Shown one piece after another: positions 36,277-44,922 of a stretch of 64,000 nucleotides of DNA. Below the pieces are notes generated by a model that saw nothing but the letters and a program-made list of their open reading frames with translations, made no database searches and was not told the origin of the DNA. Within the stretch, counting starts at the first letter, position 1. Each line of letters opens with the position of its first letter. Source of the stretch: Streptomyces fildesensis (GTDB lineage: Bacteria; Actinomycetota; Actinomycetes; Streptomycetales; Streptomycetaceae); assembly GCF_016107395.1 (NCBI RefSeq), contig NZ_JAAIKO010000037.1:1-64000 (forward strand), read 5' to 3'. Position numbers and translations under genes: made by a program.

Positions 36277-37046
36277 AGGCCCTCCGGTGCGTCGGCGGCG
36301 GGCCCCACCCCGGACCCTGTTCCGGACGCCCCTGTTCCGGTGCCGCCGCCCGCCCCGGCGCCGGCCCCGGCCGCCTTGACGCGGCTCCGTGAGCGGTACA
36401 GCTCCAGTGCGAGCGGGGTGAGCGAGACGATGACGATGAGCGCGACCATCGGCAGCAGGTACTTGTCCACGTGCGGCACCGAGGAGCCGAGCGCGTAGCC
36501 GCCGAGCACGAGGCCCACCGACCAGACGAGACCGCCGATGATCTGCCAGAGGGCGAAGGTGCGCGCGGGCACGTTCAGCACGCCGGCCATCGGGTTGAGC
36601 ACGGTCCTGACGACCGGGACGAAGCGCGCGAGCACCACGGCCTTGGCGTGCCCGTACCGCTCCAGCAGCTCGGCGGCGCGGCCGACGCCGTCGTGCAGAT
36701 GGGGATTGCGGATCCGGGCGAGCAGCGGCGGTCCGCCCCGCCGGCCGATCCAGTAGCCGGTCTGCGCACCGGCCAGCGCCCCCGCGGCGGCGGCGAGGAG
36801 GACCTGCCAGAGTGAGAGATGCACCACGTCCGACGCGCCGGGCACACACAGCAGACCGGCCGTGAACAGCAACGAGTCGCCGGGCAGGAAGAAGCCGATC
36901 AGCAGGCCGGTCTCCGCGAACAGCACGACGGCGATGCCGATCGCGCCGAACGTCGCCAGCAGGTCGTGGGCGTCCAGGACGTTGACCGCCAGCGGTGCTG
37001 CCTGGGGAACGGCGTCCAGCAGGGGTGTGGCGAGGGGCAGGGGCAT
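36273..37046 (-). CDS. DedA family membrane protein
   Basis: 257 residues. The family features are ETGLLIGFFLPGDSLLF, the GAQTGYWIGRRGG segment, and the motif FVPVVRTVLNPMAGVLN. Several DedA proteins flip undecaprenyl phosphate across the membrane, which would fit the co-translated PAP2 phosphatase. The C-terminal tail is Gly/Ala-rich. A second DedA gene lies at 62223. Confidence 0.9.
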   Translation of the reverse strand: MPLPLATPLLDAVPQAAPLAVNVLDAHDLLATFGAIGIAVVLFAETGLLIGFFLPGDSLLFTAGLLCVPGASDVVHLSLWQVLLAAAAGALAGAQTGYWIGRRGGPPLLARIRNPHLHDGVGRAAELLERYGHAKAVVLARFVPVVRTVLNPMAGVLNVPARTFALWQIIGGLVWSVGLVLGGYALGSSVPHVDKYLLPMVALIVIVSLTPLALELYRSRSRVKAAGAGAGAGGGTGTGASGTGSGVGPAADAPEGL

Positions 37047-37103
37047 TGGCGGAGGGCCCTCCCATAATGGGCTGCGGGGGCGAGCTGCGCCGCACCCGTC
37101 CGA

Positions 37104-37138
37104 CTACAGTCGCGTAGACGGTCTACAGCACTGTAGAC
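37104..37138 (+). promoter_or_regulatory. BlaI-type operator upstream of the regulator
   Basis: GTCTACAGCACTGTAGAC (37121-37138) is a perfect 8-bp dyad with a 2-bp spacer. A weaker dyad CTAC...GTAG (37104-37117) lies directly to its left. BlaI/MecI repressors bind TACA/TGTA dyads of this kind. The site is 24 bases before the BlaI-like start, so autoregulation is likely. Confidence 0.7.
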
Positions 37139-37161
37139 GAATCAGGTGGAAGGGGCGTTCC

Positions 37162-37614
37162 ATGCCAGAGACACATCCGGCGCGTCGCCCGCCGGGCGAG
37201 CTGGAGGCGAGCGTCCTGGCGGCGCTGTGGGCCGCCGAAGGACCGCTCACCCCCGCCGACGTCCAGCGCGATCTCGGGAGTGCGCTCGCCCGCACCACGG
37301 TCACCACCATCCTCGCGCGGCTGCACGACAAGGGCGCCGTCGCCAGGACCCGGTCCGGGCGCGGCTACGCGTACACCCCCACCCAGGACTCGCCGGGCCT
37401 CGCCGCCCGCCGGATGCGCACCGAGCTCGACAAGGAGGAGGACCGGGAGACCGTACTGGCCCGCTTCGTGTCGCAGCTGAGCCCCGACGACGAGCAGCTG
37501 CTGCGCGCCCTCCTGGACGACGCGGAGTCGGGTACGGACGCGGAGTCGGGTGCGGGGGAGGAGTCGGGTGTGGACGCGGCATCGGGTACGGGGGAGGGGG
37601 GCGGTTCCCGGTGA
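37162..37614 (+). CDS. BlaI/MecI-family repressor
   Basis: 150 residues; ATG after GGAAGGGG. The winged HTH is clear (LEASVLAALWAAEGPLTPAD, then TTVTTILARLHDKGAVARTRSGRGYAY). A C-terminal dimerisation helix follows (FVSQLSPDDEQLLRALLDDAE). The tail is repetitive (ESGT/ESGA). The repressor is normally inactivated by proteolysis when its M56 partner senses a cell-wall agent, and that partner gene overlaps the stop by GTGA. Confidence 0.9.
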   Translation: MPETHPARRPPGELEASVLAALWAAEGPLTPADVQRDLGSALARTTVTTILARLHDKGAVARTRSGRGYAYTPTQDSPGLAARRMRTELDKEEDRETVLARFVSQLSPDDEQLLRALLDDAESGTDAESGAGEESGVDAASGTGEGGGSR

Positions 37615-38579
37615 ACCCCGATCTCGTGCCACCGCTGCTGATGCCGCTGCTCGCGGTCCCCGTCGCCCGCCGGCTCGCGGCGTCCCTCGCACCGCGCTCC
37701 GCCGCCTGGCTGCTGGCCTGCACGGCCGCCGTCCTGGCCGCGAGCAGCACCCTGGCCCTGGTCCTGCTGGCCGCCCAGGGCGCGCTGCTGCTGCCTCCGG
37801 TCGCCGCCCTGGGCCATCTCACGCTGCCGCTGCTCACCGCCGGTACCGACGGGCTCGGCGGCTTCGCCGGACTCGGCAGCGCCGGCCTGACCGTTCCCGC
37901 CGCGTGTGTCGCGGCGGTGCTGCTCGCCGTCTGCGCGGGGGCCGTGACCCTCGCCGGCCACCGCTTCCGCGCCGAGATGGCCCGGGCCCGCGCCGCCACC
38001 GGCACCTGTGTGGCCTCCGGCGAGCTCGCCGTCCTCCAGGACAGCGACCCCGACGCGTACGCCCTGCCGGGGCGCCCCGGCAGGATCGTCGTCACCACCG
38101 GCATGCTGCGCGCCCTGCGGCCCGGCGAGCGCGAGGCGCTGCTCGCCCACGAGCGGGCGCATCTGGCCGGCCACCACCACCGCTTCATCGTCGTCGCCGC
38201 GCTCGCCGCCACCTGCCATCCGCTGCTGCGCGGGCTGCGGGCGCCGCTCTCGTACGCGCTGGAGCGCTGGGCCGACGAGTCCGCCGCGTCCGCCGTCGGC
38301 GACCGCCGGCTCGCGGCCCGCGCGGTCGGCCGCGCCGCCCTGGCGGCCCGCACGACCGGCTCGGCCCGCCCCAGCGCCGCGCTCGCCGCCACCACGGGCC
38401 CCGTCCCACGCCGCGTCGCGGCGCTCCTGCACGCCACACCGCCGGCCGGACTGCGGCAGGCCCGTGGCCGGCGCCTCGTGGCCGCCCTCCTCGCCGGCTG
38501 TCTCCTGGTGTCCGCGGCGGCGGCCGTCGAGGCCGCCACCGATCTCCACGAGAGCGTGGAGATCGCCCAGGGCGAGTAG
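37611..38579 (+). CDS. M56-family membrane metallopeptidase (BlaR1-like)
   Basis: 322 residues. Membrane helices flank a cytoplasmic zinc protease motif: LLAHERAHLAGHHHRF (HExxH as HERAH) with the third ligand likely in ERWADESA. No penicillin-binding sensor domain follows the last helix, so this is the short form found widely in actinomycetes. Together with the overlapping BlaI-type gene it should form a protease/repressor switch. Confidence 0.88.
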   Translation: MNPDLVPPLLMPLLAVPVARRLAASLAPRSAAWLLACTAAVLAASSTLALVLLAAQGALLLPPVAALGHLTLPLLTAGTDGLGGFAGLGSAGLTVPAACVAAVLLAVCAGAVTLAGHRFRAEMARARAATGTCVASGELAVLQDSDPDAYALPGRPGRIVVTTGMLRALRPGEREALLAHERAHLAGHHHRFIVVAALAATCHPLLRGLRAPLSYALERWADESAASAVGDRRLAARAVGRAALAARTTGSARPSAALAATTGPVPRRVAALLHATPPAGLRQARGRRLVAALLAGCLLVSAAAAVEAATDLHESVEIAQGE

Positions 38580-38625
38580 CTCCCGGTTCTCCCGCTCCCG
38601 GCTCTCCCGCAGAATGGGAGACCGG

Positions 38626-39924
38626 GTGGGAGAGCTGAAGGGCGAGGCGGCGGACGTGGCGGACGTGGCGGAGAACGACGTGGCAGACGTGATCGAGCGG
38701 GCGTACCTCCGCGCGCTCAACGCGGCGGACGCCGACGCCGAGGACGCCGTCGACCTCAGCGCCTCGGCCCTGGCCGCTGCCGGCTCCGGTCCCGCCGCCT
38801 CGGGAGCCGCTTCCGCCGCGAACGACGCGCTGCTCGCGCTCACCGACCGGCTCGTACGGTCCTGCTGGACCCGCGGCTGGCAGCCCGCCGACGTGGTGCG
38901 TATCGCGCGCCGCAGGCTCACGGACGGGCACGCCCGCCTCGCCGCCGACCTGATCACCGCCGAGGCCCGCACGGCCCCCGCGGCGGCCGCGTCCAAGGAC
39001 CCGCGCTGGGCCGCCCAGCTCGCCGAGCTGGCGGCGGCCGGCCCGTGGAACGGCGACGGCACGCTCCTCGCCGCCCACGGCCGCCGCGAACGGCTCGACG
39101 GCTTCTCCGCCGCCGTCTCCGTCATGGAACTGCTGCGGCTGCTCGGACGGCTGCCCCGCATCACGCCGGTGGCGGCGCCCACGGCGGCCTGCGCAGCCGC
39201 CCACCGCCACGCGGCCCCGCTGCTCGGCCGGATCCGCGCCCTGCTCGCCAAGGCCGAATCCACCGACTTCCCGGAGGAGGCCGAGGCCCTCAGCTCGAAG
39301 GCCCAGCAACTGATGGCCCGGCACAGCATCGACGAGGCCCTCATCGCCTCGGACGCGGGCGCGGGCGGCTCCGACGGTCCGGGAGCCTGCCGTATCGGCA
39401 TCGACCAGCCCTACGAGGGCGCCAAGGCGCTGCTCCTCGACGCCGTGGCGGCGGCCAACCGCTGCCAGGCGGTGTGGGCGGGCGACGTCGGCTTCTCGAC
39501 GGTCGTCGGTTTCGAGCCCGACCTGGAGGCCGTCGAGCTGCTCTACACCTCGCTGCTCGTCCAGGCGGACGCCGCCATGCTGCGCACCGCGAAGGGTGCG
39601 GGGAACGGCTCGGGGAAGGGCCGCAACGGCAAGGCCCGGCACGGTGGTTCGCGCTCCAAGGACTTCCGGCAGTCCTTCCTCATCGCCTACGCCGGCCGTA
39701 TCCGCGAACGCCTCGCCGACGCCACCGAGCAGGCCACCCACGCCCCCGACCTCCCGGCGGAACGCCTGCTGCCGGCTCTCGCCGCGCGGGATGTCGCGGT
39801 CCGCGACACCACCACCCGCATGTTCCCCACCACCACCTCGCACCGGCTCAAGGGCCGCGACCACGAAGGCTGGACGCACGGCACCGAGGCGGCCGACCGC
39901 GCCGTACTCGGCGGCCGCCAGTAG
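38626..39924 (+). CDS. DUF2786 domain protein
   Basis: About 432 residues. The DUF2786 helix pair is LLGRIRALLAKAESTDFPEE with AEALSSKAQQLMARHSIDEALI. A C-terminal region of uncertain fold follows (FRQSFLIAYAGRIRERLADA). The function is unknown in all members. GTG at 38626 is preferred because GGGAG sits five bases upstream; an in-frame ATG at 38614 lacks a ribosome site. Confidence 0.83.
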   Translation: MGELKGEAADVADVAENDVADVIERAYLRALNAADADAEDAVDLSASALAAAGSGPAASGAASAANDALLALTDRLVRSCWTRGWQPADVVRIARRRLTDGHARLAADLITAEARTAPAAAASKDPRWAAQLAELAAAGPWNGDGTLLAAHGRRERLDGFSAAVSVMELLRLLGRLPRITPVAAPTAACAAAHRHAAPLLGRIRALLAKAESTDFPEEAEALSSKAQQLMARHSIDEALIASDAGAGGSDGPGACRIGIDQPYEGAKALLLDAVAAANRCQAVWAGDVGFSTVVGFEPDLEAVELLYTSLLVQADAAMLRTAKGAGNGSGKGRNGKARHGGSRSKDFRQSFLIAYAGRIRERLADATEQATHAPDLPAERLLPALAARDVAVRDTTTRMFPTTTSHRLKGRDHEGWTHGTEAADRAVLGGRQ

Positions 39925-39942
39925 CGCTTTCCGAGCCCGTTC

Positions 39943-39974
39943 GGTCCGTCGGTCCGTCAGCCCGTCAGCCCGTC
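39943..39974. repeat. 8-bp tandem repeat, 4 copies, spanning a stop codon
   Basis: GGTCCGTC occurs twice and AGCCCGTC twice, head to tail. The stop of the von Willebrand lipoprotein gene (minus strand, 39965-39967) falls inside the third and fourth units. Confidence 0.85.
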
Positions 39975-41680
39975 AGGTGCCGTGCCTGCGTCACCGCCTG
40001 GGAGAGGTCCCGGACGGCCGGGTCCTCGGTGCTGCTCGCCAGGGTGGTGGCGTGCTCGGCGAGGACCGGCAGCTCCGGGGCGCCGGGGAGGCGGTCGGCG
40101 TCGCCGCGGTTGCGCAGCCAGTCGGCGAAGTAGGCCGCCAGGGCGTCGACCTGCAGCCGCTTCGGGGCGGCGGTCCAGAGCGGGGACGTGAGCGCGGCGG
40201 CCTCGATCGTGCCGGACTGCTCGTGCGGAGCCCGGGTGGACGGGTCGAGCCACCGGACGGTGGCGGTGGCGACGTGGCCCGAGGCACCGGGCTTGAGGTG
40301 GACCGAGTACAGGGCCGTGACGGTGTGCCCGGGGCCGACCTCGCCGCCGTCCACCGCGTCGTTGCGGAAGTCCCCGTTGGCGACGGTCCGGTCGTCGAAG
40401 CCGATCAGCCGGTACTCGCTGACGGTCTGCGGGTCGAAGGCGACCTGCGCCTTGGCGTCGCGGGCCCTGAGGTCCACATTGGCGGGCAGTTGCTCGGTGA
40501 AGAGCCTGCGGGCCGCTTCGGGCTCCGAGACGTAACTCGTGTGCCCGTCGCCCTTGTCGGCGAGCTGTTCCATCAGCTTGTCGCCGTACTGGCTGCCCAC
40601 GCCCACCCCGAACAGCGTGATGCCGTGGTCGTGCCGGGCCGTCCCGATCCGGTCGAGGATCGCGGCGGCGGTGGTGTCACCGGAGTTGGCGAGGCCGTCG
40701 GAGAGCAGCACGACGCGGTTGGTGACGCCGGGCCGTGCGGCCTTGACCGCCTCGTTGTAGCCCGCCTGCACGCCTGCGGCGAGGTTGGTCTCGTCGCGCG
40801 GCTCCAGGCCGTCGACGACCGAGTGGATCCGGCCGCGGCTCTCGACCCTGCCCAGCCGGGTCATCGGCAGTTCCACCCGCGCCTCGCCGCTGAAGGTGAC
40901 GATGGCGAGGGAGTCCTCCGGGCGCAGCGAGTCGATGGAGCTGCCGAGCGCCTGCTTCACGAGGTCGAGCCTGCCGGGCTCGGCCATCGAGCCGGAGACG
41001 TCCACGACGAACGTCATGGCGGCGGGCGGCCGGCTCCCGCTCTGCGCGGAGCGGGTCGCCAGGCCGACGCGCAGCAGCGACCAACTGCCCTCGCTGTCGG
41101 TGCCCTTGACGTCGTTCGGGGTGTCGTTCTTGGTGTAGATGCCCTCGCCGTCCGTGCGGGCGCCGTCGGTGGTGACGGTGAATCCGTCGCCCTCGGGCTG
41201 CGGGTAGTCCTGCCGGAAGCTGTTGACGAACTCCTCCTGGCGCACGGTCTCGGGGGCCGGCAGCCGGCCGCCGGCCAGGGTGCGTCGGGCGTAGCCGTAC
41301 GAGGCGGTGTCGACGTCCAGCGCGAAGGTGGACAGATAGCTGGGCACCGCCTGGCTGTGCTTCTGCGCTTCGCCGGAGCTGTCCTTGGCCGCTCCGTCCG
41401 GGGCCGCCGACGCGGCCGGTCCGCCGTTCAGGTTCGGCGGTGCGGGCGCCGGTCGTACGGGGGCTCGGTCGGCGCTGCCGTTCCGCGACGCGTCGGGGGT
41501 TCCGCTGCTGCACCCGGCGAGCAGCAGCCCGCCGGCGACCGCCGCCGCCACGGCGACCCGGCGCGCGTTCCCGGCCCGCTTCCCCGCCCGCTTGCCGTCC
41601 TGCGTTACGGAACGCGTCCCGTCCTGCGTTCCGGAGCGCGTCCCGTACCCCTTGCCGTACCGCTGCTCGTACCGCTTCAT
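39965..41680 (-). CDS. YfbK-type von Willebrand factor A lipoprotein
   Basis: 571 residues; ATG after GGGGG. After a basic repetitive N-terminus the signal helix ends in a lipobox (GGLLLAGCSSG). A linker leads to the YfbK N-terminal region (YLSTFALDVDTASYGYARRTL). The vWA domain follows, with an intact MIDAS motif (FVVDVSGSM, then DETNLAAG and VVLLSDG). The C-terminus is of the DUF3520 type. The protein probably binds a metal-dependent ligand at the cell surface. The 5' end of the gene includes a 24-bp tandem duplication (about 41598-41645) in the basic leader. Confidence 0.88.
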   Translation of the reverse strand: MKRYEQRYGKGYGTRSGTQDGTRSVTQDGKRAGKRAGNARRVAVAAAVAGGLLLAGCSSGTPDASRNGSADRAPVRPAPAPPNLNGGPAASAAPDGAAKDSSGEAQKHSQAVPSYLSTFALDVDTASYGYARRTLAGGRLPAPETVRQEEFVNSFRQDYPQPEGDGFTVTTDGARTDGEGIYTKNDTPNDVKGTDSEGSWSLLRVGLATRSAQSGSRPPAAMTFVVDVSGSMAEPGRLDLVKQALGSSIDSLRPEDSLAIVTFSGEARVELPMTRLGRVESRGRIHSVVDGLEPRDETNLAAGVQAGYNEAVKAARPGVTNRVVLLSDGLANSGDTTAAAILDRIGTARHDHGITLFGVGVGSQYGDKLMEQLADKGDGHTSYVSEPEAARRLFTEQLPANVDLRARDAKAQVAFDPQTVSEYRLIGFDDRTVANGDFRNDAVDGGEVGPGHTVTALYSVHLKPGASGHVATATVRWLDPSTRAPHEQSGTIEAAALTSPLWTAAPKRLQVDALAAYFADWLRNRGDADRLPGAPELPVLAEHATTLASSTEDPAVRDLSQAVTQARHLTG

Positions 41681-41911
41681 GCGATTCCCCCACGGACTCG
41701 TCGGCCTTTGCCCCTGTGACGAACGCCGGCCCGTGACGGAGGCATCGGAGGAATTGCGGAAGCGTCTCGATGGGGCAACGGCCGGTCGGTATGCCCCGGG
41801 TCGTCCGGGAGTGGGCCCGGTACTCCGCCCGCGGACCCCGTTTCCCGCCCGGCGGATCCGGCCGGACGAGTCTCCGCCCACTAGTAGACACGGCGTCAAC
41901 AAGCTGCCATC

Positions 41912-42868
41912 GTGACCGCCATGTCGCAGCGATGGGTCACGGCCTCGGACGGCGTCCGGCTGGCCGTCTACGAACACGGCGAACCGGCCGCACCGACGGT
42001 CGTGTGCGTGCACGGCTTCCCCGACGACCACGGTGTCTGGGACGGCGTCGTGCGGCGCCTCGCGGACCGCTTCCACGTGGTGACGTACGACGTGCGCGGC
42101 TCCGGGGCCTCCGGCGTACCGCGCAGGAACCAGGACTACCGGCTCCCGCAGCTCGCCGCCGACCTCACCGCCGTCGCCGACGCCGTCAGCCCGGACGCGC
42201 CCGTGCACGTCCTGGCGCACGACTGGGGCTCCGTGCAGAGCTGGCACACGGTGACCGTGCCGGCGACCGCCCACCGCTTCGCGTCGCTGACCTCGATCTC
42301 CGGCCCGGACCTGGACCACACCGGCCGCTGGTTCCGGGCGCAGCTACGCCCGAGCCCGCGCAAGCTCTGGCACTTCACCCGGCAGTCGCTCGCCTCCGGC
42401 TACGTGGGCTTCTTCCATCTGCCCGGCATCGCGGAACTCGCCTGCCGCGCGGGACTCCTCGACGCGGTGACCAAGGCCGCGCAGCGGCTGGAGACGGGTG
42501 AGCCGCCGGCCGGCTACGGCCCGGGACTGGCCGCCCGCAACCGTGCGGGACTCAAGCTCTACCGGGCCAATGTGCTGCCCCGCACCCTCCGGCCCCGGAC
42601 CCGCCACGCCGCGCTGCCCGCGCAGGTCCTCGCGCCCCGGCGGGACATGTTCGTGCTCGTGCCGTGGCAGACCGAGATCACCGACTGGGCGCCGGACACC
42701 GAGATCCACATCGTGGACGGCGGGCACTGGCTGCCCGCGTTCCGCCCCGATCTGGTCGCGGAGTTCACGGCACGGCTCATCGACCGGATCGACCGGACGC
42801 CGGGCGTGACGACGCCCGAGCGGACCGCCGCAAGGACGACCGCCGCACGGAAGGCAGGGCAGGAATGA
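41912..42868 (+). CDS. Alpha/beta hydrolase, epoxide hydrolase-like
   Basis: 318 residues. The fold starts VVCVHGFPDDHGVWD (oxyanion HGFP), the nucleophile elbow is AHDWGS (Asp, as in epoxide hydrolases and haloalkane dehalogenases), and the catalytic His is in DGGHWLP. Starts at GTG 41912 or ATG 41921 are both possible. The stop overlaps the next gene's ATG, so it is co-translated with the di-iron protein. Confidence 0.85.
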   Translation: MTAMSQRWVTASDGVRLAVYEHGEPAAPTVVCVHGFPDDHGVWDGVVRRLADRFHVVTYDVRGSGASGVPRRNQDYRLPQLAADLTAVADAVSPDAPVHVLAHDWGSVQSWHTVTVPATAHRFASLTSISGPDLDHTGRWFRAQLRPSPRKLWHFTRQSLASGYVGFFHLPGIAELACRAGLLDAVTKAAQRLETGEPPAGYGPGLAARNRAGLKLYRANVLPRTLRPRTRHAALPAQVLAPRRDMFVLVPWQTEITDWAPDTEIHIVDGGHWLPAFRPDLVAEFTARLIDRIDRTPGVTTPERTAARTTAARKAGQE

Positions 42869-43740
42869 CCGCGACCGAACCGGACAACCTGGTTCTCACC
42901 CCCCGCGATGTCCAGTGGGACTGGACGGGCCTGCCGATGCACTACATCGACGGCGACCCGTTCACCACGCACTTCGCGAACGTGCTGAACATCCTGCTGC
43001 CCGAGGGCGAGGACTGGTTCATCACGGTCTTCCAGCAGGCCGTCCCGATGATCAAGGACGACCGGCTGCGCGAGGACGTCATCGGGTTCATCGGCCAGGA
43101 GGCGACGCACTCCGCCTCGCACCAGACCGTCCTCACGCACTTCAGGAAGGTCGGCTTCGACACCTCGCCCTACACCGACCAACTGCGCTGGTTCTTCAGC
43201 AAGATGCTCGGCGACCGGGAGCTGACCGGGAAGAAGGCGCAGGGCTGGATCATCGACCGGATCGCGATCATCGCGGCGATCGAGCACGTCACCGCGTACC
43301 TCGGTGACTGGATCCTCAACGCCGAAGCGATCGACCGCACCGACCACAACCCCGAGATCCTCGACCTGTACCGCTGGCACGGCGCGGAGGAGGTCGAACA
43401 CCGCGCGGTCGCCTACGACCTGTTCACGCACCTCGACGGCCGCTACCGCAACCGCGTCCGCGCCCATGTCGTCGCCTTCCCCGTCCTCGTCTACTGGTGG
43501 GTCCGGGGCCTGCGCTACCTGATGGCCGCCGACCCCGAGCGCATCGCGGGCCGCGACAAGCCGCGCTTCCGCGACTGGTTCCGGGCCTCGCGCAAGGGCG
43601 TGCTGCCGAGCCCGAAGAGCCTGGTGCGGCTGTACTTCGGCTATCTGCGCCCCGGCTACCACCCCTCGCAGTACGGCTCGACGACCCAGGCCGTCGCCTA
43701 CCTCGCCGCCTCGCCCGCCGCGCGCGCCGCCCACCGCTGA
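42865..43740 (+). CDS. Metal-dependent hydrolase family (PF10118-type), putative di-iron protein
   Basis: 291 residues. The helical core carries paired metal-ligand motifs: FIGQEATHSASH, AIEHVTAYLGD and WHGAEEVEHRAV. These E and ExxH residues look like a ferritin-like di-iron site. The family is labelled a metal-dependent hydrolase, but the gene for a ferredoxin-type reductase follows 27 bases later, which suggests an oxygenase role. That is inference. Confidence 0.82.
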   Translation: MTATEPDNLVLTPRDVQWDWTGLPMHYIDGDPFTTHFANVLNILLPEGEDWFITVFQQAVPMIKDDRLREDVIGFIGQEATHSASHQTVLTHFRKVGFDTSPYTDQLRWFFSKMLGDRELTGKKAQGWIIDRIAIIAAIEHVTAYLGDWILNAEAIDRTDHNPEILDLYRWHGAEEVEHRAVAYDLFTHLDGRYRNRVRAHVVAFPVLVYWWVRGLRYLMAADPERIAGRDKPRFRDWFRASRKGVLPSPKSLVRLYFGYLRPGYHPSQYGSTTQAVAYLAASPAARAAHR

Positions 43741-43767
43741 CCTGTTCCACTCGTCGAAGGACCGAAC

Positions 43768-44922
43768 GTGAGCACCGAGACAGAGACCGGGACAGAGACC
43801 AGGACCGGGTCACGGACCAGGACCGGAGCCGGGACCGGGGACGACCTGCGGACGCCGCCACCACGCAGCGCCACCGACCCGCGCCCGGACCCGATCCTCG
43901 CCCTGCTGGCGCGCGTCACACCCTTCCTGCTGTGGCAGAGCGCCCGCCGCAAGCGCCGCGAGCCACGCCCGGTCGACCGCTCGCTGCGGCTCGTCGTCAC
44001 CGAGGTGCGGCAGGAGGCCGAGGACGTCGTCAGCCTGCGCTTCACAGCAGCTGACGGCAGCCCGCTGCCGGGCTGGCACCCGGGTTCGCATCTGGACCTC
44101 GACCTGCCGTCGGGGCGCCGCCGCCAGTACTCCCTCTGCGGCGACCCCGCCGACCGGACCACGTACCGGATCGCCGTACGGCGCCTCGCGCACGGCGACG
44201 GCGGCTCCCGCGAGATCCACGAGACGCTGACCCCCGGCACCGAACTGCGCGCCCACGGCCCGCGCAACGCCTTCGCCTACGCACCGGGCGGCGCCTGCCT
44301 GTTCATCGCGGGCGGCATCGGCATCACCCCGATCCTCCCCATGGTCCGCGCCGCCGCCGCGGCGGGCGCCGACTGGCGGCTCGTCTACACCGGCCGCAGC
44401 CGCGCGACCCTGCCGTTCCTCGACGAGATCGACGCCATCGGCGCGATGGCCGGTGCCTCCGGCCGGGTCACCGTCCGCACCGACGACACGGACGGCATCC
44501 CCACCCCCGAACAACTGCTGTCCGGAGCGGGCCGCGGCACCTCCGTCTACTTCTGCGGACCCCCGCCCCTCATCACCGCCGTGCGCGACGCGTTCCCCAC
44601 GACCGGCGCCGGCGGCCTCCACTTCGAGCGCTTCGCGGCGGCCCCGGTCGTCGACGGCACCCCCTTCGAACTCCAACTCGGCCCCGACGGCCCGGTCCTC
44701 CCCGTCCCCGCCGACCGCTCCGCCCTCTCCGTCCTCGCCGAACAGCGCCCCGAAACCGGCTACTCCTGCCGCCAGGGCTTCTGCGGCACCTGCCGCCTCC
44801 CGGTCCTGGCGGGCGAAGTGGCCCACGCGGGCAGCCCGACGGCCCGCCGCACGGACACGAACATGCTGATCTGCGTCTCCAGGGCAGCGTCCGAGGGCGG
44901 CAGGATCACGCTCGACGTGTAG
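43768..44922 (+). CDS. Ferredoxin-NAD(P)H oxidoreductase, PDR/VanB-type
   Basis: 384 residues. After a repetitive Thr/Gly N-terminus comes an FAD/FMN domain (RQYSLCGDP), an NAD-binding segment (FIAGGIGITPILPMV) and a C-terminal 2Fe-2S ferredoxin with CRQGFCGTC and a fourth Cys in LICVSRA. It should pass electrons from NAD(P)H to an oxygenase. The co-transcribed di-iron protein is the obvious partner. Confidence 0.88.
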   Translation: MSTETETGTETRTGSRTRTGAGTGDDLRTPPPRSATDPRPDPILALLARVTPFLLWQSARRKRREPRPVDRSLRLVVTEVRQEAEDVVSLRFTAADGSPLPGWHPGSHLDLDLPSGRRRQYSLCGDPADRTTYRIAVRRLAHGDGGSREIHETLTPGTELRAHGPRNAFAYAPGGACLFIAGGIGITPILPMVRAAAAAGADWRLVYTGRSRATLPFLDEIDAIGAMAGASGRVTVRTDDTDGIPTPEQLLSGAGRGTSVYFCGPPPLITAVRDAFPTTGAGGLHFERFAAAPVVDGTPFELQLGPDGPVLPVPADRSALSVLAEQRPETGYSCRQGFCGTCRLPVLAGEVAHAGSPTARRTDTNMLICVSRAASEGGRITLDV

